From: Bubalus kerabau
Taxonomy: Eukaryota > Chordata > Mammalia > Artiodactyla > Bovidae
Length of the DNA: 64,000 nt
Assembly (NCBI RefSeq): GCF_029407905.1
Contig: NC_073643.1
Location: forward strand, 40,520,501 to 40,584,500
Reading direction: 5' to 3'
The stretch's first letter is position 1. Each line of letters opens with the position of its first letter. Both the position numbers and the translations under genes were made by a program. Below the pieces are notes generated by a model that saw nothing but the letters and a program-made list of their open reading frames with translations, had not been told where the DNA came from and did no database searches. Shown one piece after another: positions 31,489 to 43,834 of the stretch.

Positions 31489-33299
31489 AAATTAATCCTA
31501 GAATAAGGAATGACTCTATCATCCATAGAAATGATGAGATGTGCACACATTTGTAATTTTCATCCTTTTGTAAGAGAGAGCAACTAAGAGTATTTTAATT
31601 TAGTGCTCCAGGGATGAGTCCTTTGACATGAATGGGAGCTACCCTGAAAAAGGTCCCCAAAATGAAAAGCTCCCCAAACTCATTCAGCAGTCCCCAAAAT
31701 GAATGAGTCTTAATTTTTAACATGTATCTGTTGTTATGATTGCAATTTACACTTCTTACACTATCCAGAGATACCCAATTATGATTTTTACAGAGAAGTA
31801 TGCTGGACTTGTTTCTATGCAGTTGCTAAACAACCCTCTAAAGTAATAATTTGTCATATCCATCAGCCACTGCAAGAGCCTGTAGACCTGAGTGCTACAG
31901 GAAAATTCCCCCTTTCACATATATATGAGTCACATATAATGCTTGAAATTGACTCTTAGATGATTAATATCCAAATGAATTATCAATAACATTAGTAACA
32001 CACTATGTTATTTTGCTAAAATCAGAAATGTCAAGCATGTTTCTTCAGCCTTTTAAAACTAGATCACAAGGATATGTCACAGAACGAAAATGTTTCTATG
32101 AGTCCAGTACAGCAGTCTGGCCAAATGTCATATTTTGCCAATACAATATGTTTTGATTAATCTAAGTATTTTAAAATTTTTCATGTTTAAAACAAAGCTC
32201 ATTTCTAATTTGTGTGCCCACCCTCTGCTAATATGTTTAAATTGAGTTGCTGTTGCATATATTTGTATGTTATTCATTCCTAGCTACTTATAATTTGCTC
32301 AGAATTGACATTTTAACTTTCCAGGCTGCCATCTCGAAAAATCTTCTAATTCCTTGATCAATATTCAGTGTGTGTATCATTTAATGATCACATTTGCTTA
32401 TATAGGCTTACACATGTCTCAGTGGAAATCGCCAACGGTTTTATTGCATAGCAGTGTTTAAGAATGAGAACCACCAGGGACTGAATTCAAAGGCAGATTC
32501 CCCAGTTAAACAGAGAAACATGGAAGTCAAAGTTCCATTTTCCTTCTTCTTAATAGCTTTAGCTAAGCTCTTGATCATTCCCACGAAAGCACCCCTTCGT
32601 CCCAAGCAGAGAAGTGTAATTGTCTTTCCCCAAATGACAAGTGTTAAGGACAAACCTTTGAGACACCTGTTTCCCTTAAGGAAGAGAATGCAGGGCTGGC
32701 AATTTTGCATTCTAGGTTCCTCCATCTACCATCCAGGGCTCTATTCCCATTATGAAAGGCCAGCTCATTTCTAGAGGGAGACAGATGTCCAGATTATCTC
32801 AGGGGTCCAAAATTTCAAACCTATCAGGAGACTTGCCCCCCTCAGCAAGCCCAGAGGCAGCTCCAGCCTTTGCAAGAGCTGTGTTAGTCAAATACAGCTT
32901 GCCCGGGGCAGAGCTGCTTTGGCAAAACTTGCTCTTCTTCTGCAAGATCCAAAAAGAAAACCTCAACTTCTTTGCCAAAATGCTGTCAACTCCACTTAAA
33001 CAGGAAGGCTCCTCTCAGATGCAGAGTTAGGCTGGGCTCCACTGTGCCAGTGACTTTGGCTGGATGGAACACCCTTGAAATGCCACTACAGAATCGCACG
33101 ATGCCAGCTGGTTGAGCAGTATATGACACAGTCCCTCCAAAGAGATGTGGTTGATTCGCTTTGGAGTTCTCGTTTTGTTTTACTTCCTTTCTTTACTCAT
33201 AAAGCCATCCATCTCTCTTTCATTACCTCAGTTGATCAATCTTTGCTCAAAAAGAAAACCTGATACAAGGTCACAGTTTTTAACTGTTTGTTACTTTTT

Positions 33300-33520
33300 A
33301 ACTTAAATTTTGACTTTTTACAGAAAATACAAAGCTTGATTAATATTCAAATGACACTCACACAAATCAAGAAACAGAATATCCCCAGCCCCCTACAAGG
33401 CCCCGTCATCCTTTCCTCCAGTCTCTATCTCACTTTCAGAAGTAATTACTTATAACAGAACACCACATTTTAAATCCTCTTGTGGTCAAAGAATTTTACT
33501 GTAAGAGCTGAATTTGGGAT
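33300..33520 (-). mobile_element. Possible L1M 3'UTR scrap, antisense
   Basis: cacaaatcaagaaacagaat, ccccagccccctacaaggcc and agaagtaattacttataaca loosely follow the reverse of an old L1 3'UTR. Weak. Confidence 0.3.
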
Positions 33521-34293
33521 TCTTTTCCCTTTTTTGAGTGTAAGCATTTCTCCACATTAATTAGACTTAGTTTGGGAGGGGAGGTCTCCATTTTCTTTAA
33601 GTGTTCTATAAAATTATACAGAGCTAATCATTCCTGTTGACACAATTCCTTTATCTTTGCCATCAACCCTGATGCCCCATTGCACATACACTGTCTTCAG
33701 AAGTAGGGGTTGGAAAGAATTCAGGTTTTGTCCACTATCATCATGTATGGGTTCAAGTGGGTGAATTTCCTGCTCCATCTTGGATCTCCTCTCTGACTTA
33801 AGAAATGTACCTCCATCAAAAATAACTCGTAAACAAGAGTGAAAAAAAATCCAAGTGTTTTACCCTTTCTATCAGTCCCAGCTACTTCACTACAGCCCTC
33901 GCCACAGCAACGCCAAGAATTCCATCCGCTTAAAGTTTTTTGTCTGAGACAGGTCCAGACCCTCACAGCAGTGGATCTGGAAACTGAAAGCCCCTCACAC
34001 AGGCATTGAAATAACACGTGTAACATCATTGTATATAGGTGTCCATGAGTGTCCACGCTTTTCAGTCTCTCTGTGGTTAATTTTTTTTCCCATTAATTTT
34101 TATCATTTCTCTCTGAACAACTGAGCCACACCACAGCTCCCATCCGTAAGCTGCTTTCTGAAATGTGTTGCTTAAGTCTTCACTGTTGTCTTTCTGTGGA
34201 CTTAGCCAGTTTATTTACAACTGTCGCGTGCTTCTGCCACATCTGCATCGTCACTGTGATGGTATTTTTTCTTTCTGTCTGTTTCTTCCACAG

Positions 34294-34440
34294 GAGTTTA
34301 ACCAGTAATCTACCCAATGTGAACCTACCCAATGTGAACCTTCCCAAAGTACCAAATCTACCAGTTAACATCCCTCTAGGCATCCCACAAATGCCTACTT
34401 TTTCGGCACCGTCATGGATGGCTGCTATATATGATGCTGA
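34294..34440 (+). CDS. CADPS: CADPS 147-nt cassette exon (NLPNV repeats)
   Basis: Acceptor gtttcttccacag and weak donor gtgtgt. With AA from the previous exon, the first G makes Lys. It then reads SLTSNLPNVNLPNVNLPKVP, NLPVNIPLGIPQMPTFSAPS, WMAAIYDA, and GA joins T of the next exon to give Asp. It is 49 codons, and the incoming and outgoing phases match, so skipping joins PV-N-NGSG directly and keeps the frame. A 15-nt tandem repeat (34316-34330 and 34331-34345) encodes NVNLP twice. CADPS2 has a similar exon with, as I recall, one unit fewer. The acceptor cag/gag is a NAGNAG pair that could replace Lys-Ser by Asn. Confidence 0.9.
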
Positions 34441-37400
34441 GTGTGTATTCAGTTCACATTAGATCGCATTTAAATTTAAGTGATCTTGGCATGGATATGT
34501 ATTGTTTATTTCTATACATCCTATATAACAGAGATGGAGATGGATAATTAGACATATTTTGCTGATCATACAGAGACAATATTGTTTATTTCTGGCATGC
34601 AGCGTGTTTGTAAGACATTGGCTATATATACCGCACTAACAATTTGTCTTACGCCCACTGAATGTTTGAGAACTGTGTTTCACTTCCTGAATTCCTTTGC
34701 AAAAGGCTTCTTCCCATGTTTTGCTTTTTTGTTGTTGTTTTTTTTCCTAATCCAGGTGACATGATTTAGAAATTAATCACCCAAAAATAGTCCAGGAAAC
34801 CTCTTTGCTGGGCTAGCCAGTCATTTCTGGCTTGATCCAAATCAGAGAGAAAAGCATACCTATCTAGAAGCTAGTTTGGTTTGGTTTTGTTTTTAATAAA
34901 AAATTCCTAGATAATGTTTAAACCATAAAGCATATTTCTGGTGTCAGCAAATGGCAGAATATAGTAACAGTATGTTCTGGGCTAAACAAAAATTTCTGAA
35001 TGGATCAAGCCTTAGTAATGTAACTGTTCTGTAAAGTACATCCCAAGGTCATAATACAGTTTGGAGCATTGAGATCTAGGTAGCAAGAAGATCTCCGAAT
35101 CTGAGAACGCAGTGCCGTTAAATTGGGGATGGGCATATCATCTGTGGCTTTGGTGCAGAGCCTTGCTCTGTATTCATCCAAATACCAGCAATTTATGGGC
35201 TTTTGCCGTGGAGGCCAGGTCACCCCTTTAAAGCCAGCAGTTTGAAGGGTGGAGGTTGAGAAGTCATTTCTTCTAGCCTAGGAAATGAATCTTCTCTCCC
35301 TCTTTCCTAAGCAAGAAGAAGATCCAGCACCCCAAAATCCTCCCTCAGGAAAATTAAATTAGAACCACATGCATGATTTAATAAGTGAAAGAAGGTTTAG
35401 TGATCCTACACCCTCCTTTGATCCTTGTCTTAGACCACAGCTAATTATAGGCCAGATAAGCTTTTTCTTGAAAGAATAAATTGGCACATTTTCAAAGGGA
35501 AGTGTTATTATCAAAGGAATAAAAAATGATCTGAAACTGACAATGATGTTTTGAAATCTCAGAATCGCATTCATCAAGATGGGCCTCCATGTTTTTATTT
35601 CTGCAGTAATCCAGGTAGAGAACAGAACTTTAGAATGACTGCTCTACTTGGCTCCTCCAAAGCCGTCTAACATTTTTTAAAAACTCGTATATTTGCTCAC
35701 AAGTTCACAAAGAAATCAACTGGTCAATGTGTCTGATCTTCTTTTGAAGACAAATTAAAACCTCCAAAATTTGTATATGGGAGGGAAAAAAAAACTTCTT
35801 AATAAAAAAAAAACATAAATCATATTCATGCTAAGATGACTATATGAAAAATTAGATTAGGTAGTATATGTAAAAAATTTAAAAATAAATATCTGAAAGC
35901 TTCCCTTACCTCCTTCTATGCATGCTCTGTGACATGTTTTTGAAAAGATATGAATCAAGACATTGTAATAAAGCAGATAATGGTCTCCGTTCAATTAATT
36001 AAGGCATGAGTGGGAACACATTTTGGTAACTGCTCAGCAATCAAAATAATCTTGGTGCTATTGCCTTAACATTAACAGTTTATCTTAAAAATAAAAAGAA
36101 AATATTCTTTTCCTCATGTCAAAACTTAATAATAATCTCTTCAAAGAAAAAAGGAAAAAAACCCTAGAAGAATTTTTTGAAACTCTGAAACCAGATGGGT
36201 GTCAAAATGTTGTTGTAATAAATACCAATTATTGCATTCATATGTACTTAATGATTTAAAACATACAACCATGCTGTTCCAAAACGGGGTTTAGACTAGA
36301 CAAAGTTGGGGTTTCTTCTTCCCAAGCCTAGGATGGGATAGGGGGAAGGCTGAACTTTGACGATGCATTCCCCCACTTTTGAACACTGCCTACCACAGTA
36401 TCTTGAAAGAAGGTGTAGATTCTCAGTCACCCACCAGGAAATGCCTGATTCTATATCTTTTCATGATTTCAGTTTCCTCCTTTGCCACCTTTCATTTTAA
36501 GGACGTGTTTCCATGTTACCTGCTCCTTCATGTCAGATACGTCTACGTACTGACCTCAGACTGGTCTGTCCTTGAAAACGTGAACCTGTTGGTGCAGGCC
36601 TTGGGCTCCCTCCCGGCATGTTGGGAGTCTGCCCCCTCCACCCCCGCAGTAGCTGTGTATGCACTTATGCACTAGCTATATTTCTCTCTCTGAAGCATTA
36701 ATTCAATGCAGCTGGCATCTGTCACAATAGAAACACCCACTCTCATCTGTTTCTATAGACGATGTCAGAACAAGTGGTAATGCATGGTATGTTGGACATT
36801 TTATAAATTGCCGTGTTAGCATTAGTGGTATGCGAGGAAGGGGGTGGGGGGTGGCCACCCCTTAGAACTCCCACTGGAATTGTTTTAAAAGAGGAAGCCA
36901 GCCAGAGAAGGTTGAGAGGGCGGGAGGTGGAGCAGTTCCCGAATGCAGGCTTTCCGTCGCTGGCCCAGGTAAATGTTTCTTAAACGTCATTGTACAGAAA
37001 GGAATCGAGACCAGTTTCTCCATCTGTACCAAGGACTGGGTAAGATGGTGCAACAGTACAGGAGCTCGGGTTTTGTGCCCTAAAGCTTTGCAAATATTCC
37101 TTGTCCACTCACCTCCCCCCACAACCCACCCTGTCCTGGGGCTCATGCAATGGGCCGGTCTATGAAAATTGGAATAATAACCAAACTGAGCAAGAATCTC
37201 GGATTCAAGGCATCCAGGTGTACTCGGCTTGGTTTGAGTCACCCTAATTTCTTTCCAGCTCTTCAAGGGAGAAAGTGGGTCCTCGCTCACCACTTTGTTA
37301 GCACTGTCCTTTTACAACTGAAAGTCTTGTGCAGTCTCCAAGAGGCCTCCGCTCTGGAGGGGAGCTGGGGAAATGCATGAAACCCTGAATTTGAATAACT

Positions 37401-37781
37401 GCATGTTGCCATGTAGTTATTATCCATTGAGACCTACTTCTCCCCCTGGTTCGTGGCCTTCATCTGAATCATCACATGTGTTAATGTGGTTATTAAAAGA
37501 AGGCTGATTTTTACCATACATTGTTCGAGTGATGGGGCAGCACGTCCTCAGACTTCTCACTGGTCTGGAATAATTGGCCGAACCAAGCCTGCTAAGTCAT
37601 GTATGGTAAAACTCTAATCTGCCAGTGGAGATTGCCCCCACCTCCACGCCAACACTCGTCGTTTTGTATGTGGAAGCCACTGTTTGCCTTAAGCCTTCTA
37701 GTCCCCCCTTGTTCTTGTGTCAGCTTTTGCAGAACTCTCGGCCAGTGGGTGACTCTTGTTTTCTCATTTTTATCCTGCCAG
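34441..37781 (+). other. CADPS: CADPS intron
   Basis: 3.3 kb in which I recognise no SINE or LINE. GCATG pentamers at 34488-34492 and near 34595 lie downstream of the cassette. Two TGCATG motifs lie near 37373 and 37401. A G-rich run (36838-36852) is present. Confidence 0.7.
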
Positions 37782-37937
37782 TAATGGATCAGGCACTTCA
37801 GAAGATCTGTTCTGGAAACTCGATGCCCTGCAGACCTTCATTCGGGACTTGCACTGGCCCGAAGAAGAGTTTGGAAAGCACCTGGAACAACGGCTGAAGC
37901 TGATGGCAAGTGACATGATCGAATCTTGTGTCAAAAG
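37782..37937 (+). CDS. CADPS: CADPS constitutive exon (DLHWPEEEFGKHLEQR)
   Basis: A 156-nt exon after tcctgccag and before gtgagc. The first T completes Asp (after the 147-nt cassette) or Asn (when that is skipped). It then reads NGSGTSEDLFWKLDALQTFI, RDLHWPEEEFGKHLEQRLKL, MASDMIESCVK, and AG remains for Arg. DLHWPEEEFGKHLEQR and MASDMIESCVKR are conserved MUN-domain motifs. The exon is strictly needed for frame. Confidence 0.97.
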
Positions 37938-38179
37938 GTGAGCGCAGGTGGCTGGACAGGTTCTGCACACCTTCCCCGCTGTGCACTGACTCAGAAAGGG
38001 CTGGGTGGCTGCTGAGTCAGCCGTCATTTGGAATGTCTGGGAGAAGGTGACTGCTTGTCATAGTCAGCTGGAGTGGTGACCACATTGCAGCTTCTGTTCA
38101 CCTTCCCACATCTTGCCAAACCCCACAAAAGAGGGCACAAAATAAGGCTGCCCGTGTTTTCATTCAGCTCTGTGAGGAA

Positions 38180-38275
38180 AGGGTCCTTCTTATCTCTGTA
38201 TCCTTAATACCCATAAGTGTCTGGCACAAAATGCTTAGTTAATATGTATTTGTTAAATGTATGAGTGTATGTGTA
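38180..38275 (+). repeat. L2-like 3' end
   Basis: aatacccataagtgtctggc, then aatatgtatttgttaaatgt, the usual old LINE2 tail order. Confidence 0.5.
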
Positions 38276-38609
38276 GGTGGATAGCTGGCTGGAAAGAAAA
38301 AGGAGAACCTACTAATCCACTGTTCTAAGCACAGGGAGCAGGCATCTCTTGACTCTGCAGTGATGTGGACAAGACCTCCACAGCACCGTTCATTTTGTGA
38401 GCACATACCACATGCTGACCATGAGTTATCTTGCCCCAAATCTAACTAGATAGCAACAAAGGGGCATGAGACATTAATTGTGCATTTTGGTTTCCTACAC
38501 ATTGCCCATTTTGTCACCATGGCTTGTGGGATTGAGGTGGGGATGCTGCATTTATCCTTTCTAGGTAGACTTTCCCAAGAAATAAGAAGAAAATGAGGAC
38601 AGGGAACAA

Positions 38610-38730
38610 AAACTGTTTGGGCTCATCCTGTCTGCCAGGCACGGTGCTGAGTTCTTGGCACGCCAACAAGGATGGGAGATCTCATCCCTTCCCTCATGGA
38701 GTGTCTATATCTGAATATCAGAGATAGAGA
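38610..38730 (-). repeat. Old L2-like remnant
   Basis: tgtctgccaggcacggtgct and catcccttccctcatggagt, as in the family at 6980-7310. Confidence 0.4.
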
Positions 38731-39584
38731 GGAGATTTGTCTGGTTTGACATCATTATCATCACCCTGTCTATCTCCAGACACACATCCAAGTTCCTTTT
38801 CCAGTTCATAACTGTTTCTTTATCTTTCCTCGCTCACAGAAACCCCTAGTCTCCCAGACACCACAGACTCCTCTGGATCTCCAGATGTTGTGTAGTTGAG
38901 TTGATGGATCAGTTGTGTGTGATGGGGGTTGGGTTTGGCTGAGAGTGATCTGAATCTGGTATCTTGTATCTTGCAAGAAGAGAAGAGAAGGAATAGCATC
39001 AAAACTGGAAGCCGAAAAGGCAAAAGAACAGCACAGTCCCAGGTTGGGGAGCATCACAGCAGGAAATGGGAAAGGGGCTGTGTGCACCGAGGACTCTGGG
39101 CAGGGGTCTGTCTGATGGCACTTCTAAGAGCTTAAAGTCCTAGGGACTCAGGTTTTGTGTTTTACTCTTTTCTTCCCAATCATAGAACCAAAGACAAGCC
39201 TATTTCTCAAACCAGTGGTCAAAATCTTTCCTTAGGGTTTTGAATTCCACCATTTCCTACATGGTCATTTTTAGGAAAAGCAAATCTTTCCCTAAAGCCA
39301 TACCATCTCACCAAAAACTCCTTGCAGGGCAGTCTCCCTGTGCTGAAAAGTTCTCCCTTGATCTACAGCTGGATGCACAATTCTAGCTACACATTGGCTA
39401 CAAGGCACTAGAATGAAGCCTTACTAGCTTCTGGTCTGTGCACACAATTGTACACAAAGACTTGTTTGTCCTTTTCTGAGAAGCCAGACTAATGAGCATG
39501 GAGTAAGAAATAGGGAGATGCTGTAAGGAAAAGGGAAGACACAGGGATGTAAAAGGTAGATAGTGACTCTATTTCCTCCCTCAC

Positions 39585-39694
39585 CATGTGGCTTGGCTAG
39601 CGGGATCTTAGTTCCCCAACCAGGGATTGAACCTGCCACGCCCTCTGCTGTGAAAGTTCAGAGTCCTAACCACTGGACTGCCATGGAATTCCCC
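39585..39694 (-). mobile_element. CHR-type SINE, antisense, partial
   Basis: gcgggatcttagttccccaa, ccagggattgaacctgccac and taaccactggactgccatgg. Confidence 0.8.
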
Positions 39695-41910
39695 TTATCA
39701 CACGTCTTTATGGTTCATCCACCACCAAGACTGTGGGCTACTGAAAAGCAGGAAGTGTATCTTGTTCGTTCTGAGCTCCTAAACTTCCTCAGGTCCCCTC
39801 CTCATGTCTGACACATAGCAGCTGTTAGGTAACCTTTTGTGAACAGAAGTTGGTCAGCTTCACATGTACACCTGAACTGGACACATAAATTTCCCAATGT
39901 CCCTTTCAATTGAGGCCCCAACAAAAGCAGATCAGAGCAAGCATAGCAGCAAATACCATCCCCAGACCCCAAGATGCGGAAGTTAAAAAGTGAAGAAGTC
40001 CTTGGATGTTGTAAGACATAGAATATACATGAGTAGAGCCTAGAACTTTAGCTTTCCTCTTTGGGAAAGAATAAAAGGGTCTTGTTCTAGGGGGACAAGA
40101 ACATTACTACATAGGTGTAAATGCACAGTGCCTGAAAGACAATCAGGCACTCATTTCAAAGTTTCTCAGCAGTCGTAATCATATGTATCAAATGTATATT
40201 TGACGGAGCCTCTGGTCTCCTTTATGTGAGATCCACACAAAATAAGGCACCCTAACCACCCTCTGAGAGGCAGTGTAGTAACTGACCTTGGCTTTTCCAT
40301 CCCATGGAGCCCTCTCAGTCATATTAATTTTGCATTCAGCTTCCTTTTTTCACAGCCACACACTCCAAGGTCTATGAACAGCTCTCCTGTGAAAACAGAA
40401 GACGATTACTTCATTGTAAGGGAGTGATTTAGCATTTCCATTTCTCAAATTGGGGCCAGAACTGGCACACAAACCTCAGAAGATCAGCACAGGGACCTGT
40501 CCAAGTCAGTCCGCATCAGGCCACCTTTTCACAAAACCAGAAAGCAATGTATTTTCAACGCAGCTTAAAATGATCATCATGATTAGAAAGCTTCTTCAGT
40601 GCACTGAGTCTTTGGGAGCCAAGATACATTTATCTTTAACATGATCATATAATATATAGGAGTGTTTTAAGGGTTTTTTTTTTCTTTTAGTTTTTTTTTT
40701 TTTTCTTAAGAACTGGGCTTCCAACCTTAGAAATTATACTTGGCTTCCCTGCATGCACCCAGGGTGTGTTAGCAAGCTGGCATCCTTTCCTGAGCTAACT
40801 AGCTGTGTGGTCCTCCCTATGCACTGTTAGAAAACTGCTACAAATACCTCTTAAAGTAGTGCTCTCCTGGTGGCTGCGTGATCTCCAGAACCTGACCGTG
40901 AACAATGCTCAAAAGATGCACCAGACGGAAGGAGCTTTATTAAAGCCACTTACTAACCAGGTGCTTTCTTTTAAAGACATGTCATGACATTGACCCACTT
41001 CTCTGAAACCTCTTAAAATCTTAACTGGTCCCCTTTACAATGCTGATATCAAGGATTACATCTCAGCCCTGTATTACCACCTGCTCATGTCAGACTAGGT
41101 TTTTCCTGTGAGCAGTTAGCACATTGATGGGATCATAATTTGACCTATGTCAAAATTAAGTCACTTTAAGTTTCCACCGTTGTATACTACTTGAAATGGT
41201 AAGTATATTATGATGCTTTTACTTGTCAAAATAATATAATCTTATTGCAAAGCAATACTTTAACATTGCAAAAACCCAGCAACAGCCAAAAAAAAAAAAA
41301 AAAACATAGTAGAAGCACTCTCCAGACCACTCCTCCTAATTTCAGTCTCCTCCCCAAAGGTAACCATCCTATATTTTTAGTCTTTAAAGCAATATAATAA
41401 ACTTGTTGAATTTTTTTTTATGTGTCTCTCTTTCACAACCAGAAAGGGGGAAAAAATAATATCATTTAAGATATTTGCCACCATGAGATTTGTTAACATT
41501 AGAAACTGCTTTAGGGGGTGAGGGTTGTTGTTTTTTAATGAAGTATTTCAATGTAGTCAGGTGCAGATGTGAGCGAACTTATATATGCTATAATGCTGTA
41601 ATTGAGTTTTTGTTCATTCATTCATTCTTCTGCAATTAGGGTTCTCCATAGCATGTAAACTATAGACAGAAATACGCTGAGCTACAGGTGTTCCATGTGC
41701 TGTGGAGAAAGGAAGGGTTTACGTGGCTGTCTCTGTGAATAGGCTTCCTTAGCTGGGAAAGTCATTTTTAAAAGAACACATGTGAAGTCATTGTCGATTG
41801 AAACTGATTACAGCCTTCAATTTTCTTTTTCACTGACCTCTCAGAAAATGTCTCCTCCACCTGCTGCCATCTGAATGCTGAATTGGTCTTTTCCTACTTT
41901 GTTTTAATAG

Positions 41911-42058
41911 AACCAGGATTGCATTTGAAGTTAAGCTGCAAAAAACCAGTCGATCAACAGATTTCCGAGTCCCACAGTCAATATGCACCATGTTTAATGT
42001 TATGGTTGATGCCAAAGCTCAATCAACAAAACTTTGCAGCATGGAAATGGGCCAAGAG
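41911..42058 (+). CDS. CADPS: CADPS constitutive exon (TRIAFEVKLQKTSRSTDF)
   Basis: A 148-nt exon after gttttaatag and before gtaaaa. A completes Arg, then TRIAFEVKLQKTSRSTDFRV, PQSICTMFNVMVDAKAQSTK, LCSMEMGQE, ending in phase 0. The sequence is conserved in CAPS proteins up to MGQE. The donor runs directly into an A-run (42061-42073). I looked for an extra microexon at the MGQE/HQYHS junction and did not find one. Confidence 0.96.
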
Positions 42059-43112
42059 GTAAAAAAAAAAAAAGATACAGATTTCATCCCCCCCTCCATT
42101 GATCATGTAGAAGAAAACTTCACAAATTCCTTCCATCTACTCTAGCCTGCTAGTTTCAGAAATGCACTCTAACGTGGATTAAGCCACAGATGAATGTTTG
42201 CTGTCTGATCGTTAAGTAAATTTCTAAGGCATGTGCTGATGACTATGCCAGTCACTTGGAAGTGATTCTTGGCTGGGCTTGGGGTGGCCATAAAGTTCCT
42301 TTAAGTCAGATCAAGTTTGATGACCTTATTTGTTGGGCTGGCAACTCCAGCAGGTGTGTTTGACAGAATGCAAGTCATTTTCACATGGGAAGTGCATTTC
42401 ATTACCTGAGCATCTGGGCAGCAGGAGAGAGCTCTTCTTAGCATCACACAGCCTCCAGGATATATAGCATTAGATCACCCTGCCACCCAGTCCCCAGCCA
42501 GCAGGCTTTGAACTTCCAAGAAATCACAGGCTTTTCATTTTCCTTAGACTGAGTGGATTGTGAATCTTCCCTGACCAAAAGTTTAGTCCTTTGCTAAGTT
42601 TCCAATCCCAAAGTGGTATTTAAAATGTAAAGGAGAAAGAAACAGCAACTTGGGCTTGATTAAAGACTATCATGATCATTTTTCTCCGATGGCCTTAAGC
42701 CAGCTAGATATTCATATACCAATTTAGAATTAATTCAGAAACATTTCTGGCAACTCTCATGTTGTTGCCAATTGGCATAAATTGCTCCTAAATCAGATCT
42801 TTCGATACCAGCCTTATATGCTCAGAATTTTTACTAAATTATATTTGCTCCTTATTCGTTATTTATTTTCTCTTTCAGCACCTTCCATTTTTAAATGTGG
42901 GTTGGTGGTATTCTCTTCCTGGCAAGACTGTCCCTAACCTTCTTTCCCCTCCAAGTCAGCTTCCTCAGCCATCCCTGTTAGCTGCTGCTCCTGATCGACT
43001 TTCTTGTAGGGTACCTTGCCCCGGGGTGCTGTGTTCTAAGCACTACCCTCAAATGCAAGGTGCCAGTGGTTCTCTTTGCTGGCTCTATTCACTGCATGAG
43101 AACTATCTGGAG

Positions 43113-43303
43113 CAGTAGTTCTCCAGTTTCAGTGCCTAGCAGACTCATCCAGAGAGCTTTTTAAAACCCAGATTGTTGGGTCTCACCCCACACGAGTTTC
43201 CGATAGGTCTCGGGTGTAGTCCAAGAATTTGTATTTTTGACAAATTTCCTAGTGATGCTGATGCTGCTGGCTGGTCTGGAGACCCCATTGTGAATACCAC
43301 TGG
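43113..43303 (+). mobile_element. MER5A-type hAT-Charlie MITE with TIRs
   Basis: cagtagttctccagtttcag at the left and the reverse of gtgaataccactg at the right form the TIRs. gattgttgggtctcacccca and gatgctgatgctgctggctg are in MER5A order. Confidence 0.75.
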
Positions 43304-43436
43304 TCTGGAGGCTCAGTATCCAAAAAGAGTTATGGAGAAGAGCTGAGGTGCAACAAGCCAGCCTCCTGAGGAAGGCTTAGGTTAGATGGGCATCCATACC
43401 CTGGTTCTTTTGCCCGGGCGGTGCTGCAAACTGGAG

Positions 43437-43510
43437 CTGATCAAGTCACTCAGCTTCTTCAAACCTCAGTCTCCTCATCTGTAAAAGGATAGTTTCATTA
43501 AGGCTGCTTT
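43437..43510 (-). mobile_element. MIR fragment, antisense
   Basis: cttcaaacctcagtctcctcatctgtaaaagg and neighbours (short fragment). Confidence 0.45.
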
Positions 43511-43834
43511 TAGCTGTCAATTCTTCAGACCTCACCAAGAAGGCCAGCATAAGGAATGAATAAAATTGTTCTGGATGAAGTGGAGAGGGCAGGAATTCAA
43601 GAAATAGGGGGCCCAGAGTCCAAGCTACCATATTCCACTCCCCCTCTGCACTTCTTCACTGCCCACCAGCCACCTACCCACCCACACTTCTCTGGGGGAC
43701 TCTGAACAATCTTATAGGCTTCACAGAGTCTACTTTAAACACCTGTTCTTAGTGATATCTAAAGTTCATTAAAATACCTTTGAATTCAAACTCCAAAGTA
43801 CCATCCCTTCTAAATGTTTCTCCCTTTGAGCTTT

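Larger units (their letters stand above)
26549..34293 (+). other. CADPS: CADPS intron before the 147-nt cassette
   Basis: 7.7 kb. Holds a hAT-type MITE (26880-27086), an AT microsatellite, a CA tract, a Tigger-type MITE, an antisense MIR and a Bov-tA. The stretches 27.1-29.2 kb and 31.5-34.2 kb show nothing I can identify, apart from a possible L1M scrap near 33300-33520. Confidence 0.7.
37938..41910 (+). other. CADPS: CADPS intron
   Basis: 4 kb with L2-like scraps (38180-38275, 38610-38730) and an antisense CHR SINE (39585-39694). From 39.8 kb to the acceptor I see only T-runs (40673-40705) and an A-run (41289-41306). Confidence 0.7.

Noticed and set aside
42881..42902. Possible 22-nt microexon between tctttcag and gttggt
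   Set aside because: It would shift the frame between two phase-0 exons, the donor is poor and the translation matches nothing in CADPS.
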